Assembly (NCBI RefSeq): GCF_018882415.1
Contig: NZ_JACVOL010000001.1
Span: 768,253-832,252 of the forward strand
Reading direction: 5' to 3'
From: Polynucleobacter sp. 86C-FISCH
Lineage (GTDB): Bacteria; Pseudomonadota; Gammaproteobacteria; Burkholderiales; Burkholderiaceae
Length of the DNA stretch: 64,000 nucleotides
Positions 1 through 9,495 of the stretch are shown here, piece after piece (position 1 is the first letter of the stretch; the number at the start of each line of letters is the position of its first letter). A program made the position numbers and the translations under genes. The notes under the pieces were generated by a model. It saw only the letters and a program-made list of their open reading frames with translations. It searched no databases and was not told the origin of the DNA.

Positions 1-1031
1 GTTTCTTAGAAATCATTGGTGCACGCGGCAATAATTTGCAATCAGTGCATGCCAAGATTCCAGTTGGATTGTTAACCTGCGTTACTGGCGTATCAGGCTC
101 CGGTAAATCGACCCTAATTAACGATACCCTGCATCATGCTGTAGCCCAGCATTTATATGGCTCTAATGCAGAACCCGCAGCACATGATGCAATTAAAGGT
201 TTAGAGCATTTTGACAAAGTCATTAGTGTTGACCAGTCACCGATTGGCAGAACACCACGCTCCAACCCAGCTACTTATACAGGGCTCTTTACTCCAATCA
301 GAGAACTCTTTGCAGGTGTTCCTGCTTCACGCGAACGTGGCTATGAGGCGGGTCGCTTCTCCTTTAACGTTAAAGGCGGTCGCTGCGATTCTTGTGAAGG
401 CGACGGCGTTCTCAAGGTAGAAATGCATTTCTTGCCAGACGTCTATGTTCCTTGCGATGTTTGTCACGGTAAACGCTATAACCGCGAGACTTTAGATATT
501 CGTTACAAAGGTAAGAATATTCATGAAGTGCTATCGATGACCATCGAACAAGCCCATGAATTCTTTGAAGCAGTTCCTGTAGTAAAGCGCAAACTCAAAA
601 CACTGCTTGATGTTGGCTTGGGTTATGTGAAGCTTGGACAAAGCGCAACCACTTTATCTGGCGGCGAAGCGCAACGCGTAAAACTCTCCTTAGAACTTTC
701 CAAGCGCGACACCGGCAGAACCTTATACATCCTCGATGAACCCACTACTGGCTTACATTTCCATGACATTCAGTTGTTGCTGACAGTCATTCAGACACTC
801 AAGAAGCAAGGCAACACGATTGTCATCATTGAGCACAATCTCGATGTCATTAAGACAGCGGATTGGATTATTGATCTAGGCCCTAAAGGCGGTGCTGGTG
901 GCGGTCAAATCATTGCAACCGGTACACCAGAAGATGTAGCTAAGAATGAAGTGAGTTTTACAGGTCACTACTTAGCGCCATTACTAACTCGCAAAGCGCC
1001 GACCCCTGTAGCGAGCAAAAAGAAAAAGTAA
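1..1031 (+). CDS. uvrA: UvrA, excinuclease ABC subunit A (3' part, cut by window edge)
   Basis: DNA-damage recognition ATPase of nucleotide excision repair; a UvrA dimer loads UvrB at lesions. The reading frame is open from the first bases of the window, so only the C-terminal part is present. It carries the second ABC module: Walker A ([10 protein letters not shown]), the C-terminal zinc finger (CDSC and CDVC pairs), the ABC signature [11 protein letters not shown] and a Walker B ending in LDEPTTGLH. The tail is lysine-rich. It converges on the antiporter gene with only 14 bases between the stops. Identification is certain; the start lies outside the window. Confidence 0.97.
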   Translation, partial: FLEIIGARGNNLQSVHAKIPVGLLTCVTGVSGSGKSTLINDTLHHAVAQHLYGSNAEPAAHDAIKGLEHFDKVISVDQSPIGRTPRSNPATYTGLFTPIRELFAGVPASRERGYEAGRFSFNVKGGRCDSCEGDGVLKVEMHFLPDVYVPCDVCHGKRYNRETLDIRYKGKNIHEVLSMTIEQAHEFFEAVPVVKRKLKTLLDVGLGYVKLGQSATTLSGGEAQRVKLSLELSKRDTGRTLYILDEPTTGLHFHDIQLLLTVIQTLKKQGNTIVIIEHNLDVIKTADWIIDLGPKGGAGGGQIIATGTPEDVAKNEVSFTGHYLAPLLTRKAPTPVASKKKK

Positions 1032-1045
1032 GACGCTCTCAGATC

Positions 1046-3028
1046 TCAGAGTAATTTAGCTTCAGCCAAATCGGTTGCTTCTGAATTGCCTGAGATCACC
1101 AAAATATCGTTAGCTTCTAGCTGCAGGTCTGGAGTGGGGTCCAACTTCACATAATCAGCGTTACGACCCTTACGACGAACCGCCTGAACGTTGACGCCCT
1201 CTTTCTCTAGGTCAAGCTCAGCTAGCGTTTTACCAATTGCCTGTGAATTAGGTAAAAGCGTGATGGCATGCAAGCGCCAAGATTCATTGGAGCCAAAGTC
1301 ATCATCCGCAGATCCGCGGAAGTAACCCCTCAACAAGCTATAGCGCTCTTCCCGTGCAGTAGTAATGCGGCGGACCACCTTGCGCATCGGCACGCCCATA
1401 ATTAACAAAACGTGTGAGGCAATCATCAAACTGCCTTCGATTAGCTCAGGGACAACCTCGGTAGCACCCGCAGCCTGTAACTTCGCAATATCCGCATCAT
1501 CTCTGGTGCGAACTAATACAGTCATGCCTGGACGCAAATGCTCAACTTGACGGAGAACACGCATGCTTGCAGCGGTATCAGCATAGGTAATTACTACCGC
1601 CTTTGCCCTAGAGAGGCCGGCAGCAACTAAATAGTTTTCACGACTTGCATCGCCATAAACCACATGGTCACCTGCAGCCGCAGCTTCTTTGACGCGATCT
1701 GGATCTAAATCCAAGGCAATGTACGGAATTTTTTCTTGATCCAGCATGCGTGCCAAACTTTGGCCTGAACGACCAAAGCCACAAATGACGACATGGTTTT
1801 CATTGCGCACACTCTTGGCAGCAACACGTGTCAATGCAAGAGATTGCAATAGCCATTCATTGCTTGAGAAACGCATTGCAATACGATCGCTATATTCAAT
1901 TAGGAATGGTGCGCAGAACATGGAGATCAACATGGCTGCTAATACCGCTTGACTCAAAGTGGGATCAATCAAATCTAAACCATCAATCTGATTGAGCAAT
2001 ACAAAGCCGAATTCGCCTGCCTGAGCCAGACACAAGCCCGTTCTAATGGAGATGCCGGGGCTTGAGCCAAAGACTCTAGACAACAAAGCGATAAGGCCAA
2101 ACTTAAAGACAAGTGGCCCGATTAACAACGCTAGAACAAGCACCCACTGCTCGCGAATGACATTGAAATCAAGCAACATGCCAATCGTAATAAAGAAGAG
2201 GCCCAGCAAGACATCGCGGAATGGTTTGACGTCTTCTTCCACCTGATGGCGATAAGGGGTTTCAGAAATCAACATACCGGCCAAGAAAGCACCAAGTGCT
2301 AGCGACAAACCAAAATGCTCTGTTAGCCCCGCCATGCCGAGCACAATCAACAAAAGGTTCAGCATGAACAACTCTTGTGAGCGCAACTTAGCAACCAACC
2401 TAAACCAATGACTCATCAAGCTTTGGCCAATAAAGAAAATCAATACCAAGGCAATCGTGATTTTGATTGATGCTGCAGTCAATGCAACAAATAAGTCAGA
2501 AGGATTTTTTCCGAGAGATGGCAATAAGATCAAAAGGAATACAACTGCCAAATCCTGGAATAACAAAATACCCACAACGTTACGACCATGTTCGGTTTCT
2601 AATTCAGCACGATCCGAAATCAATTTCGTCACAATTGCCGTAGATGACATTGCCAATGCGCCACCTAAAGCAATGGCGGCATGCCATGAGATGGGGTAAA
2701 TCCAATTCATTAATAAGCTAGCGGGAATCGCCAAGAGCATTGTCAGAATGACTTGACTACCGCCCAGGCCAAATACGATAGATCGCATTGCCCGCAGCTT
2801 GTGGAGGTTAAATTCCAGACCGATCGAGAACATCAAGAAAACTACGCCAAATTCAGCTAAATACTTAACCGTGGCTGAGTCATTGGCCAAACCCAAGGCA
2901 TGGGGGCCAATCAGCACGCCGATGGCCAAATAGCCCAAAATAGGGGGCAAGCCAAAATAGCGGAAAATAACTACTCCGGCCACACCCGAGGCCAGGAGAA
3001 TGAGGGTTAATTGAAGGACTGACGGCAT
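1046..3028 (-). CDS. CPA2 family cation:proton antiporter with RCK domains (KefB/YbaL type)
   Basis: Inner-membrane monovalent cation/proton antiporter of 660 residues. The first ~385 residues are a chain of hydrophobic helices typical of the Na/H exchanger fold. A cytoplasmic RCK-N (TrkA-N) domain follows, with the nucleotide-binding GFGRSG motif near residue 415, and an RCK-C-like domain ends the protein. This order matches KefB/KefC/YbaL transporters, which export K+ or exchange it for protons. It starts 11 bases from the divergent kdsD start, leaving no room for a separate promoter between them. Substrate (K+ or Na+) and any ligand control cannot be told from the sequence alone. Confidence 0.9.
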   Translation of the reverse strand: MPSVLQLTLILLASGVAGVVIFRYFGLPPILGYLAIGVLIGPHALGLANDSATVKYLAEFGVVFLMFSIGLEFNLHKLRAMRSIVFGLGGSQVILTMLLAIPASLLMNWIYPISWHAAIALGGALAMSSTAIVTKLISDRAELETEHGRNVVGILLFQDLAVVFLLILLPSLGKNPSDLFVALTAASIKITIALVLIFFIGQSLMSHWFRLVAKLRSQELFMLNLLLIVLGMAGLTEHFGLSLALGAFLAGMLISETPYRHQVEEDVKPFRDVLLGLFFITIGMLLDFNVIREQWVLVLALLIGPLVFKFGLIALLSRVFGSSPGISIRTGLCLAQAGEFGFVLLNQIDGLDLIDPTLSQAVLAAMLISMFCAPFLIEYSDRIAMRFSSNEWLLQSLALTRVAAKSVRNENHVVICGFGRSGQSLARMLDQEKIPYIALDLDPDRVKEAAAAGDHVVYGDASRENYLVAAGLSRAKAVVITYADTAASMRVLRQVEHLRPGMTVLVRTRDDADIAKLQAAGATEVVPELIEGSLMIASHVLLIMGVPMRKVVRRITTAREERYSLLRGYFRGSADDDFGSNESWRLHAITLLPNSQAIGKTLAELDLEKEGVNVQAVRRKGRNADYVKLDPTPDLQLEANDILVISGNSEATDLAEAKLL

Positions 3029-3039
3029 ATACTTACTCG

Positions 3040-4032
3040 ATGATAGCTAAGACTCGTGAACGTACCCTAAAGCTTGCGCGCGACACCCTCACTATTGAGG
3101 CTGCTGCACTGCAAACAATGCGTGATCGCCTAGAAGGCGTCAATGCTGACGCCCTTGTGCTGGCGGTTGAACTTCTGCATGGCTGCAAAGGCCGCATCGT
3201 GGTTTCCGGAATAGGCAAGTCTGGCCATATTGCTCGCAAAATTGCCGCCACCTTTGCTTCTACCGGCTCCCCCGCCTTTTTTGTTCACCCTGCTGAGGCT
3301 AGCCATGGTGATTTAGGCATGGTTACTAGAGATGATGTTTTTGTTGCGCTATCTAATTCCGGTGAAACAGACGAGCTTTTGACCATCGTACCTATTGTGA
3401 AGCGCACTGGCGCCAAACTTATTGCACTCACTGGCGCACCAAATTCTTCTCTTGCCCAATTGGCAGATGCCCATCTGGATACCAGCGTAGAAAAAGAAGC
3501 TTGTCCATTAAATCTCGCACCCACCACCAGCACTACTGCTGCATTAGCAATGGGTGATGCCTTGGCTGTTGCATTACTTGACGCCAGAGGATTTAAAGCT
3601 GAAGACTTTATTCGGTCTCATCCCGGTGGCAGACTAGGTCGCAAGCAACTCATGCACGTCAGCGAAGTGATGCGCAGTTTTGCAGACACCCCAAAGATCT
3701 CGATCGATGCATCTCTACAAGACGCCTTATTAGAGATGACATCAAAACGTATGGGTATGGTGGTAATTCTGGATGCCAACAAAAAAGTTTTTGGCATATT
3801 GACCGATGGTGACTTACGTCGCCTTCTAGAAAAAACCACTAACCTAGATGGCATCAAACTCGGGAGTGCAACTACTGCTGATCCTCGCACCATCCCGGCA
3901 GAACTACTAGCTGAAGAAGCAATTGAGATGATGGAGAAGCATCGCATCAATCATCTAGTGGTGACTGATGACAAAGGCCACTTGTTAGGCGCCCTAAATC
4001 TGCATGATTTATTTGCAGCCAAAGTTATTTAA
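3040..4032 (+). CDS. kdsD: Arabinose-5-phosphate isomerase KdsD
   Basis: Converts ribulose 5-phosphate to arabinose 5-phosphate, the first step toward Kdo in the LPS inner core. The 330 residues contain an N-terminal SIS sugar-isomerase domain (GIGKSGHIARK near residue 60, then the SNSGETDE loop) and a C-terminal pair of CBS domains. Length and order match the KdsD/GutQ family. The next gene is kdsC, followed by the lpt genes, which supports the biosynthetic KdsD role over the GutQ paralogue. The ATG lacks an obvious Shine-Dalgarno sequence, and the divergent antiporter starts 11 bases away. Confidence 0.95.
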   Translation: MIAKTRERTLKLARDTLTIEAAALQTMRDRLEGVNADALVLAVELLHGCKGRIVVSGIGKSGHIARKIAATFASTGSPAFFVHPAEASHGDLGMVTRDDVFVALSNSGETDELLTIVPIVKRTGAKLIALTGAPNSSLAQLADAHLDTSVEKEACPLNLAPTTSTTAALAMGDALAVALLDARGFKAEDFIRSHPGGRLGRKQLMHVSEVMRSFADTPKISIDASLQDALLEMTSKRMGMVVILDANKKVFGILTDGDLRRLLEKTTNLDGIKLGSATTADPRTIPAELLAEEAIEMMEKHRINHLVVTDDKGHLLGALNLHDLFAAKVI

Positions 4033-4055
4033 TTTCCTTAGTAATCGATCTATTC

Positions 4056-4628
4056 ATGCCTAGCGCCTTTAGCACTCATAACACCAACCCATTAGCCCAA
4101 TATCCCCAAGCCTGGGAGCGCGCAGGCAAGGTAAAGCTCTTAGTTCTAGACGTAGATGGCGTCTTAACGAATGGTCAAGTGTGGATTGGTGCCGATGGTA
4201 AAGAATCTTTAAAAGCTTTTGATATTCAAGACGGTCTGGGAATCAAGTTATTAGAACAATGTGGCATTCCTACTGCAATCATCACTGGCAGAAATTCCAA
4301 AATGGTTTTGGCACGCTGTGAAGAGCTTGGAATTAAACATGTCCACATGGGTGTTGAAAACAAAGCTATTGCATTGGCAGAAGTTATCAAATCATTAGGA
4401 CTTACTTCAGCAGATTGTGCTGTTATGGGTGACGACTGGCCAGACATGCAAATGATGAAACAGGCAGGTTTAAGAATTTGTCCAGCACAAGGTCATGAAG
4501 CTGTTAAAGAATTTGCTCACCTAGTTACCACCCGTAATGGCGGCAATAGTGCTGTACGCGAAGTGTGTGATCTCATTCTCAAAGCGCAGAATCGCTATGA
4601 AGAATTACTGGCTAAGGCTCGTAGCTAA
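4056..4628 (+). CDS. kdsC: Kdo-8-phosphate phosphatase KdsC
   Basis: HAD-superfamily phosphatase that removes phosphate from Kdo 8-phosphate before CMP activation. The nucleophile motif is LDVDGVLTNG with the catalytic aspartates at residues 32 and 34. The distal acidic motif is GDDWPD. At 190 residues it is the small capless KdsC type that works as a tetramer. It sits between kdsD and lptC with short gaps, in the same order as in many Gram-negative bacteria. Confidence 0.95.
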   Translation: MPSAFSTHNTNPLAQYPQAWERAGKVKLLVLDVDGVLTNGQVWIGADGKESLKAFDIQDGLGIKLLEQCGIPTAIITGRNSKMVLARCEELGIKHVHMGVENKAIALAEVIKSLGLTSADCAVMGDDWPDMQMMKQAGLRICPAQGHEAVKEFAHLVTTRNGGNSAVREVCDLILKAQNRYEELLAKARS

Positions 4629-4631
4629 GCA

Positions 4632-5273
4632 ATGCAGTTGAATCCCCAACAAATTAAGCTTGGTATTGGTCGCACGCTGTTGCGCCTCATGCCATTGATT
4701 TTGATGGGCATCCTGACTTTATCCACTTTTTGGTTAGTGCAAAAAAATACTCCGCCGGAAAAATCCCCCCTAGAGCGAGTACGCCTTCATGAGCCCGATT
4801 ACACCATCAAAGATGGTGCGCTATCCGCATTAAATGAATTAGGAAACACTAAATATCGAATTCTGGGTGTGAAGGTAACTCACTATGATGATGACGCATC
4901 CATCGATATTCTGACACCCCGCATGCGCTTGTTCCAAGCTGATAAGGCACCGGTAACAGTTAAGTCCGATACCGGACATCTCGATGGTGATCTCACCATT
5001 TTGGATTTATACGATAACGCCAGCATTTTCCGACCTGCTCAAGAAGCCACAGCAACCCAGCCAGCCACTTTAAGAATGTTAGCTAGTTCTAGTTATTTCA
5101 AAGTTTTAATTAATGACGACATTATTGAAACGAATCGACCTATTACCCTCGAACAGGGAATGTCGATCATGAACTCCACAGATGGTGGGATATTTAATAA
5201 TGTTGAACAAAGTATGGTGCTCAGTGGTCAAGTCAAGGGACGCATTGAACGTGCTCCCCGGAGAAATCCATAA
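4632..5273 (+). CDS. lptC: LPS export protein LptC
   Basis: Bitopic inner-membrane protein of the LPS transport bridge that passes LPS from LptB2FG to LptA. It has 213 residues, with one N-terminal transmembrane helix at about residues 15–36 and a periplasmic beta-rich domain of the LptC/YrbK type. The stop codon TAA overlaps the lptA ATG as TAATG, so translation is probably coupled. Sequence conservation in this family is low; position between kdsC and lptA is a strong part of the call. Confidence 0.92.
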   Translation: MQLNPQQIKLGIGRTLLRLMPLILMGILTLSTFWLVQKNTPPEKSPLERVRLHEPDYTIKDGALSALNELGNTKYRILGVKVTHYDDDASIDILTPRMRLFQADKAPVTVKSDTGHLDGDLTILDLYDNASIFRPAQEATATQPATLRMLASSSYFKVLINDDIIETNRPITLEQGMSIMNSTDGGIFNNVEQSMVLSGQVKGRIERAPRRNP

Positions 5274-5842
5274 TGACCATCATTCATTGGCAGCAGGCTC
5301 GCATCCTTCTTGGCTTCTTTGTATTAGGGCTCTCTATAGCGAGTCCAGCGCGCGCTGAAAAAGCAGATCAAGATAAGCCCGTTATTTTGGAAGCAGAGAA
5401 AGTTTCCGTAAACGACGTTAAACAAATTTATGACCTCAACGGCCAAGTCCTTCTCATCAAAGGCAGCATTATTGTTACCGGCGAAGATGGACACATTACA
5501 GTCGATCCTCAAGGCTATGAATTTGTTGATGTCATCGGCAACCCCAATGAGGTAGCCAGCTTCAGACAACGTCGCGAAGGACCGGCAGATGAATTTATGC
5601 AAGGGCGTGGCGCACAGGTTACTTATGATGCCAAAACAGAGTTTCTAACAATCACTGGCGACGCCAGCCTGAAACGCTTGCTCAATATGCAAATGCTCGA
5701 TCAATTAAAGGGCTGGAAAATTGAGTACGATGATGTAAAGCAGTACTATCGTGTCATCCCTCCAAAAGATGCAAAGCCAGAAGATCCACCATTAGCAAGA
5801 GCCATCCTTTCACCAAGACGAAAAGCAACATTAGAGAAATGA
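5273..5842 (+). CDS. lptA: LPS export periplasmic protein LptA
   Basis: Periplasmic beta-jellyroll protein that polymerises into the bridge carrying LPS to the outer-membrane LptDE. The first ~28 residues form a signal peptide ending in SPARA-EK. The mature part has the OstA-N fold pattern with repeated short beta strands ([13 protein letters not shown] and later). 189 residues is normal. The end overlaps lptB by four bases. Confidence 0.94.
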   Translation: MTIIHWQQARILLGFFVLGLSIASPARAEKADQDKPVILEAEKVSVNDVKQIYDLNGQVLLIKGSIIVTGEDGHITVDPQGYEFVDVIGNPNEVASFRQRREGPADEFMQGRGAQVTYDAKTEFLTITGDASLKRLLNMQMLDQLKGWKIEYDDVKQYYRVIPPKDAKPEDPPLARAILSPRRKATLEK

Positions 5843-6606
5843 CAGCGGATTTAACTCAAGCCAGCGATGCGCCCACACTCAGCGCCCATCACCTACAAAA
5901 ACGTTATGGCTCAAGAACTGTGGTTCGTGACGTATCCGTTCAAGTGCGATGTGGAGAGGTAGTGGGTTTGTTGGGCCCCAATGGAGCGGGTAAAACAACC
6001 TCCTTCTACATGATTGTTGGCCTCGTTCCTCTCGATGGTGGAAACATTGTTTTAGACGGCGCAGATATTACGCATTTGCCAATTCACGAGAGAGCTCGCA
6101 TGGGTCTTTCTTATTTGCCGCAAGAAGCATCTGTATTCCGAAAGCTCAACGTAGCTGAAAACATCCAAGCCGTACTTGAGCTCCAAGTTCAGGGTGGCAA
6201 ACCTCTCAGCAAGGCTGAGATTGCCAATCGCTTAGATGAGCTCTTGGGCGAACTCCAGATTAGCCACCTGCGCAACAATCCAGCCCTCTCCTTATCTGGC
6301 GGTGAGCGTAGACGCGTTGAGATTGCGAGGGCCCTCGCTTCCCAACCTAAATTTATTCTGCTTGACGAACCCTTTGCAGGTGTTGACCCTATTGCCGTTG
6401 GGGAAATTCAGCGGATCGTGCGCTTTTTGCGAGACCGTCAAATTGGGGTTCTCATTACCGACCACAATGTCCGCGAAACCCTGGGTATCTGCGACCACGC
6501 TTACATCATCAGCGAAGGCAGCGTATTAGCTGAAGGGAAACCAGATCAGATTATTCAAAACGATGCTGTTAGAAGAGTCTATCTGGGTGAAAACTTCCGG
6601 ATGTAA
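5839..6606 (+). CDS. lptB: LPS export ABC transporter ATPase LptB
   Basis: Cytoplasmic ATPase that powers LPS extraction with LptF and LptG. Walker A lies at residues 46–53 (GPNGAGKT), the signature is [15 protein letters not shown], Walker B is [13 protein letters not shown] and the switch histidine is in [10 protein letters not shown]. 255 residues is slightly longer than usual because of an N-terminal extension. lptF and lptG are not in this window. In most betaproteobacteria rpoN follows; here the next gene is hpf after a 193-base gap. Confidence 0.96.
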   Translation: MTADLTQASDAPTLSAHHLQKRYGSRTVVRDVSVQVRCGEVVGLLGPNGAGKTTSFYMIVGLVPLDGGNIVLDGADITHLPIHERARMGLSYLPQEASVFRKLNVAENIQAVLELQVQGGKPLSKAEIANRLDELLGELQISHLRNNPALSLSGGERRRVEIARALASQPKFILLDEPFAGVDPIAVGEIQRIVRFLRDRQIGVLITDHNVRETLGICDHAYIISEGSVLAEGKPDQIIQNDAVRRVYLGENFRM

Positions 6607-6799
6607 GCCCAGCAAGGCTTCCGACCTTTTTAGCAATAAAAATCGCTTCACCCTCTTGGTTTTCAGCAAATTCGCTGATACGCTGGAGGCTCATGGTTTA
6701 TTTTCCAAAAAAAACAGCTCAAAAAATTTCAGGGGCCTGCTGCGCACCCCAGGCATCACTATGCGCACGCATCAATAGTATCTATACAAGGAGTTGCTA

Positions 6800-7123
6800 A
6801 TGAATTTAAAAATTAATAGCCGTCATGTAGAAGTTACGCCCGCAATGCGTTCACACCTTGAGGCTGGGCTAGCCAAAATTCGTAAGCACTTTGACCACGT
6901 GATTGATGCGTCCGCCTTCCTGATAGTTGATAAGGCCAAGGAAAAGGATCTTCGCCAAAGCGCTGAGATCACTATTCACCTTAAGGGGAAGGATTTGTTC
7001 GCTGAAGCACATAACGCCGATCTCTATCATGCGATGGATGCGGTAGTGGATAAACTAGAGCGTCAAGTTGTCAAACACAAAGAAAAGGTCCAAGATCATC
7101 ATCACGAAAAGCATTTTGAGTGA
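6800..7123 (+). CDS. hpf: Ribosome hibernation promoting factor (short HPF/YfiA type)
   Basis: Binds the 30S decoding region in starved cells and inactivates ribosomes by dimerisation or blocking. The 107-residue protein has the beta-alpha-beta-beta-beta-alpha pattern and opening (NLKINSRHVEVTPAMRSHLE) of the S30AE family and ends in a basic His/Lys-rich tail. It lacks the extra C-terminal dimerisation domain of long HPF. An upstream in-frame TTG exists, but the ATG at 6800 is six bases after a strong AAGGAG (6788–6793) and is the better start. Confidence 0.94.
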   Translation: MNLKINSRHVEVTPAMRSHLEAGLAKIRKHFDHVIDASAFLIVDKAKEKDLRQSAEITIHLKGKDLFAEAHNADLYHAMDAVVDKLERQVVKHKEKVQDHHHEKHFE

Positions 7124-7156
7124 TCTCTTGCGTCAGGACACCTATAATCAATTCAC

Positions 7157-7618
7157 ATGAATGCCCTGACCCATCTTTTTACTCCCGACTGCATTGCATT
7201 GGACGTACCTGCCAAAAGTAGGGCCGATGCATTTGCAGCCGCTGGAGAGCTGTTTGCCAAACAAACTGGGATCGACAAAAATTCTGTAGTCGAGTTCCTT
7301 AATGCACGCGAAGATTTAGGCTCTACCGCCCTTGGTGCTGGGGTAGCTATTCCTCACGGCCGAGTTAAAGGCTTGAAGCAGCCAAGCGCTGCCTTTATGC
7401 GACTTCAGAGTCCTATTGAGTTTGCGGCCCCCGACGGTGAACCGGTATCAATTCTGATTTTCTTATTGGTACCTGAAAAAGCTACACAACAGCATTTAGA
7501 AATCCTCTCTTCAATTGCGCAACTGCTATCAGACGCTGATGCGCGCCAAACTTTGCTCTCATCTACAGACTCCTCAAAAGTTTGCGACCTCCTACAACGC
7601 TGGGGTACAGCAAAATGA
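7157..7618 (+). CDS. ptsN: PTS EIIA-Ntr regulatory protein PtsN
   Basis: Phosphoryl acceptor of the nitrogen-related PTS branch; in other bacteria it modulates K+ uptake, phosphate and nitrogen signalling by protein contact. The 153 residues form a PTS EIIA type-2 (fructose-like) domain with the phosphorylated histidine in GVAIPHGR (H67). No EIIB/EIIC domain is attached. Its stop overlaps the hprK start as ATGA. The usual partners ptsI and ptsH are at about 39–41 kb; no PtsP-type EI is in the window. Confidence 0.94.
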   Translation: MNALTHLFTPDCIALDVPAKSRADAFAAAGELFAKQTGIDKNSVVEFLNAREDLGSTALGAGVAIPHGRVKGLKQPSAAFMRLQSPIEFAAPDGEPVSILIFLLVPEKATQQHLEILSSIAQLLSDADARQTLLSSTDSSKVCDLLQRWGTAK

Positions 7619-8601
7619 CTCAGCCATTACTCCTAGATGGAGTAACTGCTCAGCAGATTTTTGATGACAATGTTTCAGAGTTAAAGCTTTCTTGGATTGG
7701 TGGCCTCGAAGGCGCTGATCGCACTTTTCCACCTGAGGCTGTAAAAGCGGCTGCCGCCAGCTCTGACTTGGTGGGGCACTTAAATCTCATCCACCCGAGC
7801 CGTATACAGATCTTTGGCGAGCAAGAGGTCGACTATCACGCTGCTCTAGAGCCAAAACAAAAACAAGAACAAATTGCGAGTTTAATTTCTAAAACTCCAC
7901 CATGCGTGATCGTGGCCGACGGCAAGAGCGCAGACCCTGATTTACAACTTTTCTGCCAACGTTCTTCAACACCTTTATTTACTACTGCGATTTCTGCTGC
8001 AGAGGTAATTGATCATTTACGCACCTACCTAACCAAAATTGGTGCGCCTCAAATCACAATGCATGGTGTCTTTATGGACATCTTGGGTCTGGGCGTCCTG
8101 CTGACTGGCGAATCTGGTCTTGGCAAGAGTGAATTGGGTCTTGAATTAATCTCACGTGGCCACGGCCTGGTTGCGGATGATGCAGTGGACTTTGCGCGAC
8201 TTGGACCCGATTACATTGAGGGTCGCTGCCCTGTTATCTTGCGTAACTTACTCGAAGTTCGTGGATTGGGTTTATTGGATATCCGTACGATCTTCGGTGA
8301 AACAGCTGTTCGTCGCAAATTAAAACTGCGCCTGATTGTTCAGCTTGTACGCAGAACTGATGGTGAATTTGAGCGCTTGCCGCTTGAAGCGCAGCACATT
8401 GATGTATTGGGCATTCCAATCCGTACGGTCAAAATTCAGGTTGCTGCAGGTCGCAACTTAGCCGTTCTGGTAGAGGCAGCCGTCCGTAATACGATTTTGC
8501 AATTGCGTGGCATTGATACGCTGAAGGAGTTCATTGAGCGCCAACGTCTGCAGATGAATGCAGAGGCAGACTCCATTAAGTCACAGGGTCGCTTACTTTA
8601 A
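7615..8601 (+). CDS. hprK: HPr kinase/phosphorylase HprK
   Basis: Bifunctional enzyme that phosphorylates HPr on Ser46 and removes that phosphate. The 328-residue protein has the N-terminal HprK domain and a C-terminal P-loop kinase domain with Walker A GESGLGKS at about residues 165–172, H150 just before it, and the family motif [11 protein letters not shown] at about 214–224. An upstream start within ptsN is possible, but the ATG overlapping the ptsN stop (ATGA) is the natural one. Its target HPr (41.0 kb) retains Ser46. Confidence 0.95.
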   Translation: MTQPLLLDGVTAQQIFDDNVSELKLSWIGGLEGADRTFPPEAVKAAAASSDLVGHLNLIHPSRIQIFGEQEVDYHAALEPKQKQEQIASLISKTPPCVIVADGKSADPDLQLFCQRSSTPLFTTAISAAEVIDHLRTYLTKIGAPQITMHGVFMDILGLGVLLTGESGLGKSELGLELISRGHGLVADDAVDFARLGPDYIEGRCPVILRNLLEVRGLGLLDIRTIFGETAVRRKLKLRLIVQLVRRTDGEFERLPLEAQHIDVLGIPIRTVKIQVAAGRNLAVLVEAAVRNTILQLRGIDTLKEFIERQRLQMNAEADSIKSQGRLL

Positions 8602-8604
8602 GTT

Positions 8605-9495
8605 ATGCAAATTAATCTGATTACCGGAATCTCAGGCTCAGGTAAATCAGTAGCCCTGAGGGCTTTTGAAGATGCAGGCTATGACTGCGTCGATAACCTT
8701 CCTGTTTCTCTTTTAGAAAATCTCATCTCCACTCTAGAACAAGAGCAGTGCGAGCGAGTTGCGGTTGCCATAGATGCTCGTCGAGGACAATCTATTGCAG
8801 AGCTGCCATCTATTCTTGAGAACTTACGCAAAAATCATCAGGTCCGAGTTGTATTCTTAAATGCCGATACCAATACTTTGGTGCAACGCTTTTCAGAAAC
8901 ACGTCGTCGCCACCCCTTATCTACTAATGCCAAGCAGTCCCAATCAGCAACGCTCATTGAGGCTATTGATAAAGAACGTAACCTGCTAGAGCCCTTACGC
9001 GCCCAAGCACACAGCATTGATACCAGCAACATTCCTGCTCATGCGCTGCGCTCCTGGATTCAGGATCTCCTCAAAGACAAGCCCGTTGGCTTGACTGTGG
9101 TGTTTGAATCGTTTGGCTTTAAAAAAGGTGTGCCCAGCGAAGCAGATCTCGTTTTTGATGTGCGCTGTCTACCCAACCCTCACTACGACAAAGTCCTAAG
9201 ACCGCTTACCGGCAACGACAAACCCGTCAAAGAGTTCTTGGAAAAAATTCCAGAGGTAGTGAATATGGAGGCGGATATTACGCAATTCATTCATCGCTGG
9301 CTGCCGCATTACATTGCCGATGGACGTAGTTATCTGACGGTGGCTATCGGCTGCACCGGAGGTCAACATCGCTCGGTTTATTTAGTCAATCGCTTAAGTG
9401 AATACTTTCGCGGCCAAAAAGACTTCAGCAACTTACAGCTTAATTTTTTAGATCGTCACCGCGAACTAGACTCAATCCCTGCAGCAAAATCTTAA
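8605..9495 (+). CDS. rapZ: RNase adapter protein RapZ
   Basis: P-loop protein that in E. coli binds the small RNA GlmZ and directs RNase E, tuning GlmS synthesis in response to glucosamine 6-phosphate. Walker A is GISGSGKS at residues 8–15; the C-terminal signalling domain has GCTGGQHRS. 296 residues is typical. It follows hprK after three bases. The 3' end overlaps the convergent mutY gene by 56 bases. Whether this organism has a GlmZ-like RNA is not visible here. Confidence 0.93.
   Translation: MQINLITGISGSGKSVALRAFEDAGYDCVDNLPVSLLENLISTLEQEQCERVAVAIDARRGQSIAELPSILENLRKNHQVRVVFLNADTNTLVQRFSETRRRHPLSTNAKQSQSATLIEAIDKERNLLEPLRAQAHSIDTSNIPAHALRSWIQDLLKDKPVGLTVVFESFGFKKGVPSEADLVFDVRCLPNPHYDKVLRPLTGNDKPVKEFLEKIPEVVNMEADITQFIHRWLPHYIADGRSYLTVAIGCTGGQHRSVYLVNRLSEYFRGQKDFSNLQLNFLDRHRELDSIPAAKS

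Noticed and set aside
1030..1056. CTCTCAGATCTCAGAG between uvrA and the antiporter gene, considered as a terminator
   Set aside because: The inverted repeat is imperfect and lacks a clear T-run on either strand.
6569..6694. Small minus-strand frame of 41 codons antisense to the lptB end and the lptB–hpf gap, starting MSLQRISEFAENQ
   Set aside because: Composition looks protein-like, but it has only a weak ribosome site, overlaps lptB in antisense and matches no family I recognise; too short to support.
6563..6778. Plus-strand 71-codon frame running from the end of lptB across the gap before hpf, considered as an rpoN remnant
   Set aside because: It has no sigma-54 motif (no Q-rich region, no RpoN box) and its first part is lptB in another frame.
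7143..7148. TATAAT just before the ptsN start, considered as a promoter
   Set aside because: No acceptable -35 at 16–18 bases, and the start of transcription would fall at the ATG; probably chance or read-through from hpf.
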